Below, one piece after another: positions 37,984 through 47,648 of a stretch of DNA of 64,000 nucleotides; positions within the stretch are counted from its first letter, which is position 1, and each line of letters opens with the position of its first letter. Made by a program: the position numbers and the translations under genes. This stretch comes from Thermocrispum municipale DSM 44069 (lineage in GTDB: Bacteria; Actinomycetota; Actinomycetes; Mycobacteriales; Pseudonocardiaceae), in contig NZ_ATYT01000004.1 of NCBI RefSeq assembly GCF_000427825.1, positions 110 through 64,109 on the forward strand, written 5' to 3'. The notes under the pieces are model-generated. The model worked only from the letters and a program-made list of their open reading frames with translations, made no database searches and was not told the origin of the DNA.

Positions 37984-40515
37984 TCACAACTCACCGACGT
38001 CAAGTACCCGAACAACCGCATAGCCGGCCTCGTCCGAGGCCTTCAGATCGACCTCGGCGGTGATCGCCCAATCGTGGTTGCCGTCGGGGTCGTCGAATGT
38101 CTGCCGGACGGTCCAGGTGTCCGGCCCCTTCTCGATCGCCAGCAACGCGGGCCCGCGAGCGTCCGGCCCGGTACCGATCGAGTCGTACTCGGCGAAGTAG
38201 CCGTCCAACGCCTCTGCCCAGGCATCGGCGTCCCAGCCGTCCTCGCCGTCCAGCTCGCCCAGCGCCGCGTAGTCCTCTCTGGCCGCCAGCTCCACGCGGC
38301 GGAACATCTCGTTGCGGACCAGCACCCGGAACGCCCGTTCGTTGCCGGTGACCGGTCGCGGGGCACTCAGCTCCGGCGGCTTCGGCTGACCCTCCTCACC
38401 TGCCGGATGCCGCAGCGCCTCCCACTCGTCCAGCAGGCTCGAGTCGACCTGCCGCACCAGCTCACCGAGCCACTCGATCAAGTCCATCAGCGGTTCGGTC
38501 TTCGCGGCGTCCGGCACGGTGTGCCGCAGCGAGTCGTAGACGTCCGACAGGTACCGCAGCACGAGGCCTTCCGAGCGGGCCAGCTGGTAGAAGCTGATGT
38601 ACTCGACGAAGTTCATCGCCCGCTCGTACATGTCCCGCACCACGGACTTCGGCGACGGGTGGGTGTCGGCCACCCACGGGTGCCCGCGCCGGTACGTCTC
38701 GTAGGCCGCCTCGATCAGCTCCTCCAGCGGCTTGGGGTACGTGACCTCCTCGAGCAGCGCCATCCGCTCCTCGTACTCCACGCCCTCGGCCTTCATCGCC
38801 GCCACGGCCTCGCCACGGGCGCGGTGCTCCTGCTGGGCCAGCACCGGGCGCGGGTTCTCGACCGTCGACTCGATCACCGACACCACGTCCAGCGCATACG
38901 TCGGCGACTCGGGATCAAGCAGCTCGATGGCGGCCAGCGCGAACGGTGACAACGGCTGGTTCAGCGCGAAGTCGAACTGCAGGTCCACGGTCAACCGCAC
39001 CGTGCGACCTTCCTCGTCCGGCTCGTCCAGCCGCTCGACCACCCCGGCGTTGCGCAGCGCCCGGTAGATCGCGATGGCGCGCAGGATGTGCTGCCGCTGC
39101 CGGGGCCGCGGCTCGTGGTTGTCCTCCAGCAGCTTGCGCATCGCCTGGAACGCGTCCCCGGGCCGCGCGATGACGTTGAGCAGCATCGCGTGGGTGACCT
39201 TGAAGCTGGAGGTCAGCGGTTCCGGCTCGGACTCGATCAGCCGCTGGAACGTCGACTCGGTCCAGTTGACGAAGCCTTCCGGCGCCTTCTTCCGGACGAT
39301 CTTGCGCTTCTTCTTCGGGTCGTCGCCCGCCTTGGCCAGCAGTTTGGCGTTCTCCACCACGTGGTCGGGCGCCTGCACCACGACGTAGCCGTCGGTGTCG
39401 AAACCCGCGCGGCCCGCCCGGCCGGCGATCTGGTGGAACTCCCTGGCCTTGAGGTGGCGCATGCGTTCCCCGTCGAACTTGGTCAGCGCGGTGAACACCA
39501 CGGTGCGGATCGGCACGTTGATGCCGACGCCGAGGGTGTCGGTGCCGCAGATGACCTTCAGCAGACCGGCCTGCGCCAGCTGCTCGACCAGCCGTCGGTA
39601 CTTGGGCAGCATGCCCGCGTGGTGCACGCCGATGCCGTGCCGGACCAGCCGGGACAGCGTCTTGCCGAATCCGGATGCGAACCGGAAGTCCCCGATGGCC
39701 TCGGCGATGGCGGCCTTCTCCGCCTTGCTGCACACGTTGACGCTCATCAGCGCCTGCGCCCGCTCCACGGCGGCCGCCTGCGCGAAGTGCACCACGTACA
39801 CCGGCGCCTGCCCGCCGTGCAGCAACTCGTCGATCGTCTCGTGCAGCGGCGTCATGGCGTATCGGAACGTCAACGGCACCGGCCGCTCCGCCGAGCTCAC
39901 CACCGCCGTCTCGCGACCGGTTCGCCGGGTCAGGTCCTTCTGGAAGAACGTGACGTCGCCGAGCGTGGCCGACATGAGCAAGAACTGCGCGTCCGACAGC
40001 TCCAGCAGCGGAACCTGCCACGCCCAGCCGCGATCGGGCTCGGAGTAGAAGTGGAACTCGTCCATCACGACCTGGCCGACGTCGGAGTCGCGGCCCGACC
40101 GCAACGCCATGTTGGCCAGGATCTCCGCGGTGCAGCAGATGATCGGCGCGTCCGGGTTCACCGACGAGTCGCCGGTCATCATCCCGACGTACTCGGCGCC
40201 GAACACCTCGACCAGCGAGAAGAACTTCTCCGACACCAGCGCTTTGATCGGCGCGGTGTAGTAGGTGCGCTTGCCCTGAGCGAAGGCGAAGAAATGCGCC
40301 CCCATCGCCACCAGGCTCTTACCGGAACCGGTCGGCGTGGACAGGATGACGTTCGCCCCGGAGACCAGCTCGATGAGCGCCTCCTCCTGATGCGGATACA
40401 GCGACAGCCCACGATCGGCAGCCCACTCGGCGAACGCGGTGTACAGCGCGTCGGGATCGGTGGAGCCGTCGAGGTCGAACAGGGCGCTGAACAGGGTGGC
40501 GCGGGTAGCGGTCAT
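37984..40515 (-). CDS. Ski2-like DEAD/DEAH-box helicase with DUF3516
   Basis: An 843-residue helicase. Motif I STPTGSGKSL, motif II VVMDEFHFY (DEFH in place of DEVH), motif III LMSATLGD, GIGVHHAGMLPKYRRLVEQL and motif VI QIAGRAGRAGFDTDG define the Ski2/Brr2-like superfamily 2. The C-terminal 350 residues are the DUF3516 region found with these helicases in actinobacteria (TFQRLIESEPEPLTSSFKVT, HPSPKSVVRDMYERAMNFVE). The role is probably RNA processing or decay. The start MTATRATLFSALFDLDG at 40515 is preferred over an upstream GTG frame. Divergent from the acidic protein gene. Confidence 0.9.
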   Translation of the reverse strand: MTATRATLFSALFDLDGSTDPDALYTAFAEWAADRGLSLYPHQEEALIELVSGANVILSTPTGSGKSLVAMGAHFFAFAQGKRTYYTAPIKALVSEKFFSLVEVFGAEYVGMMTGDSSVNPDAPIICCTAEILANMALRSGRDSDVGQVVMDEFHFYSEPDRGWAWQVPLLELSDAQFLLMSATLGDVTFFQKDLTRRTGRETAVVSSAERPVPLTFRYAMTPLHETIDELLHGGQAPVYVVHFAQAAAVERAQALMSVNVCSKAEKAAIAEAIGDFRFASGFGKTLSRLVRHGIGVHHAGMLPKYRRLVEQLAQAGLLKVICGTDTLGVGINVPIRTVVFTALTKFDGERMRHLKAREFHQIAGRAGRAGFDTDGYVVVQAPDHVVENAKLLAKAGDDPKKKRKIVRKKAPEGFVNWTESTFQRLIESEPEPLTSSFKVTHAMLLNVIARPGDAFQAMRKLLEDNHEPRPRQRQHILRAIAIYRALRNAGVVERLDEPDEEGRTVRLTVDLQFDFALNQPLSPFALAAIELLDPESPTYALDVVSVIESTVENPRPVLAQQEHRARGEAVAAMKAEGVEYEERMALLEEVTYPKPLEELIEAAYETYRRGHPWVADTHPSPKSVVRDMYERAMNFVEYISFYQLARSEGLVLRYLSDVYDSLRHTVPDAAKTEPLMDLIEWLGELVRQVDSSLLDEWEALRHPAGEEGQPKPPELSAPRPVTGNERAFRVLVRNEMFRRVELAAREDYAALGELDGEDGWDADAWAEALDGYFAEYDSIGTGPDARGPALLAIEKGPDTWTVRQTFDDPDGNHDWAITAEVDLKASDEAGYAVVRVLDVGEL

Positions 40516-40663
40516 CGTGACTACACTGTGCCATCCAGGGGAAAAGGGCCGCACCGCGGTGTTCACCCGGTGGCACCAGCCCCGGCACGCGCCGATGATC
40601 GCCGACCCGTAGGCTCACTCTCGCGCATCCGCGCGCACCCGCGTATCGCACCCGGAGGATGCA

Positions 40664-41935
40664 GTGGCAAGCGACATCATTCCGATCGAGCTCGGTCTGC
40701 CGCAAGGCGACCTGGTCACCCTCTGGGCGCCGCGCTGGCGAGAGGACGGCGAGGAGTGGGAAGCCTTCCTCGGCGACGACGAGGACCTGTTCGCGTTCCC
40801 GGACGCTGCCCACCTGGCCGCCTACGTACGGACGGCCGAGCAGCACGACTTGATCGACCACCCGTCGTGGCACATCGTCCCCGCGCTCAACGTGCCCGAG
40901 CTGATCCCGGACGACGACCACTCCTACGACCTGGTCGGCGTCCCGGAGCTGGTCGCGGAAGAGCCGGACTCGTGGACCATCGGCGAGCTGGCCGAGATCG
41001 TCAACATCGTCCGGTCGCTCGCCGACGTGTGCGAGCTGGACGAGGTGCACGAGGTCCTGGACGCACACGAAGGCTTCTCGCTGCTGCAGCAGGGCAGGCT
41101 GCCGTTCACCGGCCGGGAAGGCGCCAAGCTGTGGGACGACCTGGCCACCGCGGTCGCCGAGAAGTGGGACATCGTGCTGGACGCGATCGACGAGCTGGTG
41201 GTCATCCCGGAGATCGACGAAGCGGTGCTGGACGAGACCGCCGAGGAGCTCGCCGCGTTCCACGAGGAGTCCGCCGAGTCCGAGGCCGGGGTGGACGACG
41301 ACGCGCTGACCGGCAACGACGACGACATCGACACGGTCGACTCCGATGACGACGAGGAGACCGAGGACGACGAATCGCTCGGCTTCTGGGGCGAGGTCGG
41401 CATCGACCCGATCAAGATCGTCACTCGCAACGCGGAGTACTACACGCTGCGCTGCTACCTGGACGACGAGCCGGTCTTCCTCGGCAAGGACGGCAAGATC
41501 GACGTCTTCACCAGCCCGCGCGCGCTGGCCCGTCAGCTCGCCGACGCCAAGGAGCTGGGCGAGAACGACATGGCCGAGATGCCGACGTGGGACGACATCG
41601 TCGCGAAGGCGACCACCGGTGACCTGGAGGTCGAGGTCACCGAGGACAACACCTACGTGCTGGCCGGCCTGGACGAGGACATCGCGGAGGGCCCTGCGGC
41701 CATCGACCCGAACCAGCTGGACCTCGCCGTCGAGCTGATCGTGGACGCGGCCGATTGGGCGGGCGACGATGCGCCGTCCGAAGCACTCGCCGAGTCGGAG
41801 CGGCTGGGCTGGCTGGTGTCGTTCGTGCTGCGGCCAAGCGTCAACCGGCTCGAGCCGTCGGCGCCGTTCGACGACGAGGTCGCCGCATGGGTGAAGCTGG
41901 TCAACGCGCTGGAAGACCGCTTCACGGTGCACTGA
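40664..41935 (+). CDS. Acidic conserved actinobacterial protein
   Basis: A 423-residue, strongly acidic soluble protein. The N-terminal part (LPQGDLVTLWAPRWREDGEE, WEAFLGDDEDLFAFPDAAHL) and the C-terminal part (WDDIVAKATTGDLEVEVTED, RLGWLVSFVLRPS) surround a low-complexity Asp/Glu-rich linker around residues 200-235. I recognise it as a conserved actinobacterial protein, sometimes labelled 'primosomal protein', but no catalytic motif supports that name. The GTG follows CGGAGG. It shares a promoter region with the divergent Ski2-like helicase, a link to RNA or DNA metabolism that is only suggestive. Confidence 0.75.
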   Translation: MASDIIPIELGLPQGDLVTLWAPRWREDGEEWEAFLGDDEDLFAFPDAAHLAAYVRTAEQHDLIDHPSWHIVPALNVPELIPDDDHSYDLVGVPELVAEEPDSWTIGELAEIVNIVRSLADVCELDEVHEVLDAHEGFSLLQQGRLPFTGREGAKLWDDLATAVAEKWDIVLDAIDELVVIPEIDEAVLDETAEELAAFHEESAESEAGVDDDALTGNDDDIDTVDSDDDEETEDDESLGFWGEVGIDPIKIVTRNAEYYTLRCYLDDEPVFLGKDGKIDVFTSPRALARQLADAKELGENDMAEMPTWDDIVAKATTGDLEVEVTEDNTYVLAGLDEDIAEGPAAIDPNQLDLAVELIVDAADWAGDDAPSEALAESERLGWLVSFVLRPSVNRLEPSAPFDDEVAAWVKLVNALEDRFTVH

Positions 41936-42148
41936 GGACGCACCCGTCCACGGGTCGTTCTCAGCCGTCCAACACGTTCGGACGAGGGGTGTCTCACCCT
42001 CAGGTGAAGGTTCACATTCGGCCGTTCGGAGCACTGCGCTGTCCGGCTGACCTGCAATAGTCCGATCTTGCCCGGGGGCGTGATCGGGTGCACGCAGGGT
42101 GTAGGTAATCTCTCAGCACTCCCTATCGCGCCGACGAAGGTCAACGCC

Positions 42149-43213
42149 GTGAACGAAAACTCGATTGCCCCGTCCTTCGACAAGATGCGCAACATGCTGG
42201 TGCGCGCTGCCGAGGTGCGGGAGAGCGAACAGCAGCAGATCTTTGACGCACTGGACGACATCTACGCCCGGCTGGCCCCGGTCGAGTCGCTGGGCGCGGT
42301 CCGCAAGCGCTTGTCCGAGCTGCCCGACCGCACCGAGGTCGGCGTGCTCGCCGAGCGCCTGGACGAGGCGATGTCCCGCCTGGAGGCGCAGGACAACGCC
42401 ATTGCCGCCGCTACGCGCGCGATCGAGAACATCGTCGATCGGCTCGCCAAGCCGTTCGCGCAGCTGGACGGCCGGCTGGATGGTGTGGCAGGCCGCTTCG
42501 AGGGCGTCCAGGGCAAGATGGAGGGCCTCGAGGACAAGCTGCAGAACATCCACCGCAGGCTGGACGAGCTGGACAGCCACCTGGACAAGCAGGACTCGAA
42601 GCTGGAGAGCCTGCCCAGCTCGGTGTACGGGCTGGTGCGCGAGCGCATCGAGCTGGCCGAGAACGCGCTGCGCGAGCGGCTGGACACCGTCGACAGTGAC
42701 GTCCGGGCCCGCACCGAGGCGCTGGAGACCGAGCTGAAGGAGCAGATCGGCGAGACCGCCGACGAGCTGCGCAAGAGCGTGCAGGACGCCGCGTCGACGA
42801 TCGACCCGACCGAGCGGCTGGAGGCGATCACCAGCAAGCTCGAGTCGCTGTCCAGCACGGTCGAGGAGCTCGGCAAGCGCATCGACGCGGTCGAGGAGAG
42901 CGTGACCAGCCGGTTCGGCGACCTGGACGGCACCGTGAAGGCCAAGTTCTCCAGCGTGGAGAACGTGATCACCCAGCGCCCGGACACCGACGAGCTGGAC
43001 TCGCTGGTGCGCAAGCGCAACGAGGAGTCCGAGCGCCGCATCGGCGGGCAGCTGGACGAGGCGATGGCCACGTTCGCCGAGCTGATGCTGGGCGGTCCGC
43101 CGCAGCCGCCGGTGGTGCAGGCGCCGCCGCCCCGGCAGCCGCGTCGTACGCGCAACTCCAACTCGCGTGCCCGCAACGGCTCGAAGAAGGAAGCCGAGGC
43201 CACGTCGGAATAA
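42149..43213 (+). CDS. Coiled-coil protein of unknown function
   Basis: A 354-residue protein that is almost entirely heptad-repeat helix (LDEAMSRLEAQDNAIAAATR, KMEGLEDKLQNIHRRLDELD, LEAITSKLESLSSTVEELGK) and ends in a Pro-rich and basic tail (QPRRTRNSNSRARN). No signal peptide, membrane helix or catalytic motif is present. The GTG at 42149 is preferred because GAAGG lies 8 nt upstream and MNENSIAPSFDKMRNMLVRA is a sensible N-terminus; a longer frame to 42068 exists. The basic tail suggests nucleic-acid or membrane contact. A scaffold or cytoskeletal role is possible but unproven. Confidence 0.75.
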   Translation: MNENSIAPSFDKMRNMLVRAAEVRESEQQQIFDALDDIYARLAPVESLGAVRKRLSELPDRTEVGVLAERLDEAMSRLEAQDNAIAAATRAIENIVDRLAKPFAQLDGRLDGVAGRFEGVQGKMEGLEDKLQNIHRRLDELDSHLDKQDSKLESLPSSVYGLVRERIELAENALRERLDTVDSDVRARTEALETELKEQIGETADELRKSVQDAASTIDPTERLEAITSKLESLSSTVEELGKRIDAVEESVTSRFGDLDGTVKAKFSSVENVITQRPDTDELDSLVRKRNEESERRIGGQLDEAMATFAELMLGGPPQPPVVQAPPPRQPRRTRNSNSRARNGSKKEAEATSE

Positions 43214-43220
43214 GCAGACC

Positions 43221-43258
43221 AGCACAACGGCCCGCGAGCGTTCGCGGGCCGTTGTGCT
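43221..43258. terminator. Strong bidirectional terminator
   Basis: AGCACAACGGCCCGCGA (43221-43237) pairs perfectly with 43242-43258 (17 bp, 4-nt loop GCGT), 8 nt after the coiled-coil gene stop and upstream of the convergent deoA 3' end. Confidence 0.9.
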
Positions 43259-43312
43259 GTGCAGATGTTGCGGGAACGGGTGGCCGCCCGTCCCGGCGCG
43301 CCGCGGCCAGGT

Positions 43313-43418
43313 CGACCGGCGCGGGTCGTCGTAAGTGCCGGCGCGGAACATCCAGAGGCCGGCGCGGGACGCCGCAAGTTCCAACGCGGACGTCCAGGTG
43401 TCAGCGCAGGACGTCCAG
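43313..43418. repeat. 21-bp degenerate tandem repeats at the deoA 3' end
   Basis: Five units of 21-22 bp (43313-43333, 43334-43355, 43356-43376, 43377-43397, 43398-43418). On the deoA strand the first two read CTGGACGTCCTGCGCTGA.. and CTGGACGTCCGCG..; later units drift to ..CCCGCGCCGG. The first contains the last deoA codons and its stop, so the array grows from the gene end into the intergenic space. Confidence 0.65.
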
Positions 43419-44672
43419 CACCAGCGGCGAGTTCTCCTCCGCCCGCTCGGCGATCTTGATGCCCTCCAGCAGTGCTTGTCGTGCGGCCGGTACCACGTCC
43501 GGGGTGTCGGTGTGCAGCTCGGCGATCGGCTGGCCGGTGGCCACGGTGTCCCCGCGCGTGGCGAGGAGCTTCACCCCGGCCGCGGACTGCACTGCGTCGC
43601 CAGGGGCCGCGCGGCCTGCACCGAGCCGCCACGCAGCGACTCCGACCGCCAGCGCGTCCACTGTGGCCAGAACACCGTCCTGCGCGGCCGTGACCACCTC
43701 GACGTGCTCGGGACGCGGCAGCGGGGCATCTGGGTCGCCACCCTGCGCCCGGATCATCCTGCCCCACACCTCGTAGGCCTCACCGGACGCCAACACCTTC
43801 GCCGGGTCGACGTCCAGCCCGGCCAGCGCAAGCATCTCCCGCGCCAGCACCACCGTCAGCTCCACGACGTCCTGCGGCCCGCCGCCCTGCAGAACCTCCA
43901 CGGCCTCGGCCACTTCGACCGCGTTGCCCGCGGTGCGGCCCAGCGGCGTCGACATGTCGGTCAGCACGGCCGTGGTGGCCACGCCGTGCGCCTGCCCGAT
44001 CGCCAGCATCGTGCGGGCCAGCTCGGTGGCCTGCTGTCTGGTCTTCATGAACGCACCCGAGCCGACCTTGACGTCCAGCACCAGCGACTCCGGCCCGGAG
44101 GCGATCTTCTTCGACATGATCGAGCTGGCGATCAGCGGGATGGACTCCACGGTCGACGTGACGTCGCGCAGCGCGTACAGCTTGCGGTCGGCCGGCGCCA
44201 AGTTCGCCGACGCGGCCGCGATCACCGCGCCGACCTCGCGCAACTGTGCAGCCAGATCGGGCACGTCCCCGCTCCAGCCGGGGATCGACTCGAGCTTGTC
44301 GAGCGTGCCCCCGGTGTGCCCGAGACCGCGCCCGGACAATTGCGGGACGGCGGCACCGCATGCGGCCACCAGCGGCGCCAGGATCAGCGTGATCTTGTCG
44401 CCGACACCGCCCGTGGAGTGCTTGTCCACGGTCGGCCGGTCCACGTCCAGCGTCAGCCGCTCGCCGGAGGCGATCATCGCCGCGGTCCACCGGGAGATCT
44501 CCTCGGCGTCCATACCGCGCAGGAAGATCGCCATGGCCAGCGCCGACATCTGCTCCGGTGCGACCTCGCCCCGCGTGTAGGCGTCGATCACCCAGTCGAT
44601 CTGCTCGTTCGACAGCCGCCCGCCATCTCGCTTGGTGCGGATGACGTCGACCGCACTGTGGAACTCGGTCAT
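43401..44672 (-). CDS. deoA: Thymidine phosphorylase
   Basis: A 423-residue pyrimidine-nucleoside phosphorylase that splits thymidine or uridine with phosphate. The conserved signature is SGRGLGHTGGTLDKLESIPG (about residue 110), preceded by the phosphate site DKHSTGGVGDKITL and followed by DVKVGSGAFM. The C-terminal alpha/beta domain includes GVAAWRLGAGRAAPGDAV and AGVKLLATRGDTVATGQPIA. The ATG at 44672 overlaps the cdd stop by 4 nt. It is the last gene of the nucleoside operon; its 3' end lies within tandem repeats. Confidence 0.95.
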   Translation of the reverse strand: MTEFHSAVDVIRTKRDGGRLSNEQIDWVIDAYTRGEVAPEQMSALAMAIFLRGMDAEEISRWTAAMIASGERLTLDVDRPTVDKHSTGGVGDKITLILAPLVAACGAAVPQLSGRGLGHTGGTLDKLESIPGWSGDVPDLAAQLREVGAVIAAASANLAPADRKLYALRDVTSTVESIPLIASSIMSKKIASGPESLVLDVKVGSGAFMKTRQQATELARTMLAIGQAHGVATTAVLTDMSTPLGRTAGNAVEVAEAVEVLQGGGPQDVVELTVVLAREMLALAGLDVDPAKVLASGEAYEVWGRMIRAQGGDPDAPLPRPEHVEVVTAAQDGVLATVDALAVGVAAWRLGAGRAAPGDAVQSAAGVKLLATRGDTVATGQPIAELHTDTPDVVPAARQALLEGIKIAERAEENSPLVLDVLR

Positions 44673-45061
44673 GGCAGGTCCTGAGGTCCGAACGCGTCGG
44701 GCAGCACCTGCGCCATCGGCAGCACGCCGCGCGGGGTGTCCAGCAGGCACTCCGGGCCGCCCAGCTCGTACAGGATCTGCCTGCACCGGCCGCACGGCAT
44801 GAGCAGCTCGGCATCACCACTGCGGCACGCCACGGCCACCAGCCGCCCACCGCCGGTCAGCCGCAGCTGCCCGGCCATGGTGCACTCCGCGCACAGCCCG
44901 ACGCCGTACGAGGCGTTCTCCACATTGCATCCGATGACCACCCGGCCGTCGTCGACCAGTGCGGCCACTCCCACTTGCAGGCCCGAGTACGGGCTGTAGG
45001 CCAGTTCGGCGGCCTCGACCGCCGCGGCCCGCAGGTCGGGCCAATTCACCTGCACCGTCAT
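44669..45061 (-). CDS. cdd: Cytidine deaminase
   Basis: A 130-residue homotetrameric-type cytidine deaminase that converts cytidine to uridine. The zinc site is complete: C-A-E in GVGLCAECTMAGQL with the catalytic glutamate, and MPCGRCRQ supplying two cysteines. YSPYSGLQVGVAAL and GCNVENASYG are the substrate-binding segments. It overlaps deoA downstream and the permease gene upstream, each by 4 nt, so imported cytidine can be deaminated and cleaved by the next enzyme. Confidence 0.95.
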   Translation of the reverse strand: MTVQVNWPDLRAAAVEAAELAYSPYSGLQVGVAALVDDGRVVIGCNVENASYGVGLCAECTMAGQLRLTGGGRLVAVACRSGDAELLMPCGRCRQILYELGGPECLLDTPRGVLPMAQVLPDAFGPQDLP

Positions 45062-46353
45062 GACTTGATGTAGGGAACGCCGTTGGCCGCAGGCGGGCGT
45101 ATCTTTCCGACCAGCCCGGCCACCGCCAGGATCGTCAACAGATACGGCGTCATCGCCATCAGTTCGCTCGGAATCGGGAAACCGATAATGCCCAGCACGC
45201 TCTGCAGGTTATCGGCAAACCCGATCAGCAGCGCGGCGAAAACCGCCCCGATCGGGGTCCACCGGCCCATGATCATCGCGGCCAGCGCGATGAAGCCCGC
45301 ACCGGCGGTCATCTCCTTGTTGAAGATGCCCTGCTGGGCCAGCGTGAAGAACGCACCGCCGAAGCCGGCGATGGCGCCACCGATCAGCACGTTGCGGAAC
45401 CGCACCGAGTTGACGTCGATGCCCGCGGTGTCCGCGGCCTCCGGGTGCTCACCGACCGCGCGCACCCGCAGACCCCAGCGCGTGTGGAACAGCGCGACGT
45501 GCACCAGCGCGACCACCACGTACATGACGTAGACGATGATCGTCTGGTTGAACAGCACCGGCCCGATCACCGGAATGTCCGACAGCAGCGGGATCTCCAA
45601 CTTGCCGAACTTGCCCGGCGAGTTCCACGTGTCCTGCTCCGGCGCGAGCAACGAGCCGTACAGGAAGTTCGTGACGCCGTAGACCAGCACGTTCAGCACC
45701 ACGCCGACGATGATCTGGTTGACGAAGTACTTGATGGTGAAGACGGCGAGCAGCCACGCCACCATCACGCCCGCGATCGGCGCGGCGATCAGGCCGAGCC
45801 ACAGATTGCCGGCCAGTGAGGCCACCACACCGGACAGGAACGCGCCGAACAGCAGCTGCCCGTCGATGGCGATGTTGATGACGCCGGACCGCTCGCCGAC
45901 CATCCCGCACAGCGCGCCGAAGATGAACGGCACGGCAAGCGCCAGCGCGCCCTGCAGCAAGCCGGTCAACGAGATGGCCGCGCCGGCCACCGCCCACACC
46001 AGGAACGACATGACGAACAGCAACCCGAACAGGATGGGCAGCCACAGCGGTTGCTTGCGCGCCTTGCCGGTCAGCCAGAACGCGTACGCCGCGGCCAGCA
46101 AGCAGCCGACCGCGAGCACGATCGACGTCAGCTTCGACGGCACCGCCAGCGGGTCCAGCTGGATCGCGTCGCTGCGGGTCGACAAGCCGAACGTGGCGGT
46201 CGCGCTGTCGGCGAGGATGCCGAACACCACCAGCGCGAACAGGCCGAGCACCGTGTAGGCGATCGGCGGGGCCCAGTTGCGGGTCAGCGCCTTGACGTTC
46301 TCGCTCTCCGGCTCGGTGGTGGCCGGCGTGGTTGCGGTCGTGGTCTCGGTCAT
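45058..46353 (-). CDS. Nucleoside ABC permease 2 (NupQ-like)
   Basis: A 431-residue branched-chain/ribose-type permease with about ten helices. The block GMVGERSGVINIAIDGQLLF then GAFLSGVVASLAGNLWLGL and AGFGGAFFTLAQQGIFNKEM is typical of BMP-dependent nucleoside importers (NupQ/BmpC type). An extended cytoplasmic N-terminus rich in Thr/Glu is unremarkable. Start and stop overlap neighbours by 4 nt. It pairs with the preceding permease to form the channel. Confidence 0.9.
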   Translation of the reverse strand: MTETTTATTPATTEPESENVKALTRNWAPPIAYTVLGLFALVVFGILADSATATFGLSTRSDAIQLDPLAVPSKLTSIVLAVGCLLAAAYAFWLTGKARKQPLWLPILFGLLFVMSFLVWAVAGAAISLTGLLQGALALAVPFIFGALCGMVGERSGVINIAIDGQLLFGAFLSGVVASLAGNLWLGLIAAPIAGVMVAWLLAVFTIKYFVNQIIVGVVLNVLVYGVTNFLYGSLLAPEQDTWNSPGKFGKLEIPLLSDIPVIGPVLFNQTIIVYVMYVVVALVHVALFHTRWGLRVRAVGEHPEAADTAGIDVNSVRFRNVLIGGAIAGFGGAFFTLAQQGIFNKEMTAGAGFIALAAMIMGRWTPIGAVFAALLIGFADNLQSVLGIIGFPIPSELMAMTPYLLTILAVAGLVGKIRPPAANGVPYIKS

Positions 46354-47648
46354 GCCAGCCCCCCGCTACCCGGCGCCACCGGCCTGGTGGCGCGCACCTT
46401 GATTCGGAACACGGCCCGCACGAGCGGCGGAGCGGCGATGAACAGCACGATCAACGCCTGCACGACCAGCACGATGTCGATCGGGGTCTGGGTCTGCGCC
46501 TGCATCGTGGTCGCCCCGGCCCGCAGCGCGCCGAACAGGATCGCGGCGAGCACCGTGCCGATCGGGCTGGACCGGCCGAGCAGCGCGACCGTGATGGCGT
46601 CGAAGCCGAGCTGTTCGGCGATCGCACCGTGCAGGTGCAGCGACGTGCCCATGACCTGGGTGGCCCCCGCGATCCCGGCCAGGCCACCGCAGATGAACAT
46701 CACCGTGGTGTAGCTACGCCCGACCGAGATGCCCGCCGTGGTGGCCGCGTGCGGGTTGAACCCGACGGCCTTGAACCGGAAGCCCATCGTGCTGCGGTTG
46801 AGCAGCCACCACGTGTACACCGCGGCCAGCAGCGCGAACACCAGGCCGAGGTTGAGCCGCGACCCTTCGATCGGCCGCCACAGCTCCGCGGTGGGCAGCA
46901 TGAACGGGCTGCGCGGCAGGTCCTCGCCTTCCCGCTGGAACGGATCGGTGGTGAGCAGGTACGCGAGCAGGAACAGCGCGATGTAGTTCAGCATGATCGT
47001 CACGATCACTTCGTGCGCACCGCGCGTGGCCTTGATGAAGCCCGCGATACCGCCCCAGATCGCGCCACCGACGAACCCGGCGAGCATCGCCACCACGACG
47101 TGCACGACCGGCGGCAGGTCGATCGCGAAACCGATGTAGCCTGCCAGGATCGCGCCGAGGATCAGCTGGCCCTGCGCACCGATGTTGAGCAGGCCGGTGC
47201 GGAACGCCAGCGCCACCGCGAGCCCGGCGGCGATCAGCGGGGTCGCGTAGGTCAGCGAGTCGGCGAACGGGCGCAGCGCCCGGCCGACGGTGTATTCGTC
47301 GAAATCGATGATCGCGCCGGAGAACATCGCCGCGTAGGCCTCGCTCGCCGAGGTCCACATGGCCGCGAACGTGTCGCCCGGCCGGGAGAAGAAGTAGCTC
47401 GCGGCGGCGTGCACGTCCGGGTCGGACACCACGATCAAGATCGCGCCGATCAGCAGCGCGAGCACCACCGACAGAATCGTCAGCGCGGTACTGCCGGTGG
47501 TCAGCTCCCGCAGGAAGCGTTGGCCGATGGATGGCTCGTCCTGTGCCGGCTTGCCCGCATCCGGTTTCTGGTCGGTCGTGGTGACCGCACCGGAGTCGTC
47601 GCCGTCCTGGCGCGTCTCGGTGTCGGGACGCTTGTCCTGGTCTGTCAC
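46350..47648 (-). CDS. Nucleoside ABC permease 1 (NupP-like)
   Basis: A 432-residue permease with a 60-residue charged cytoplasmic N-terminus (DQDKRPDTETRQDGDDSGAV), then about nine helices. The conserved block FRTGLLNIGAQGQLILGAIL, GAIWGGIAGFIKATRGAHEV and TIMLNYIALF identifies the NupP/BmpB type subunit. Both ends overlap by 4 nt with the ATPase and second permease genes. It is the heterodimer partner of the next-encoded permease. Confidence 0.9.
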   Translation of the reverse strand: MTDQDKRPDTETRQDGDDSGAVTTTDQKPDAGKPAQDEPSIGQRFLRELTTGSTALTILSVVLALLIGAILIVVSDPDVHAAASYFFSRPGDTFAAMWTSASEAYAAMFSGAIIDFDEYTVGRALRPFADSLTYATPLIAAGLAVALAFRTGLLNIGAQGQLILGAILAGYIGFAIDLPPVVHVVVAMLAGFVGGAIWGGIAGFIKATRGAHEVIVTIMLNYIALFLLAYLLTTDPFQREGEDLPRSPFMLPTAELWRPIEGSRLNLGLVFALLAAVYTWWLLNRSTMGFRFKAVGFNPHAATTAGISVGRSYTTVMFICGGLAGIAGATQVMGTSLHLHGAIAEQLGFDAITVALLGRSSPIGTVLAAILFGALRAGATTMQAQTQTPIDIVLVVQALIVLFIAAPPLVRAVFRIKVRATRPVAPGSGGLA

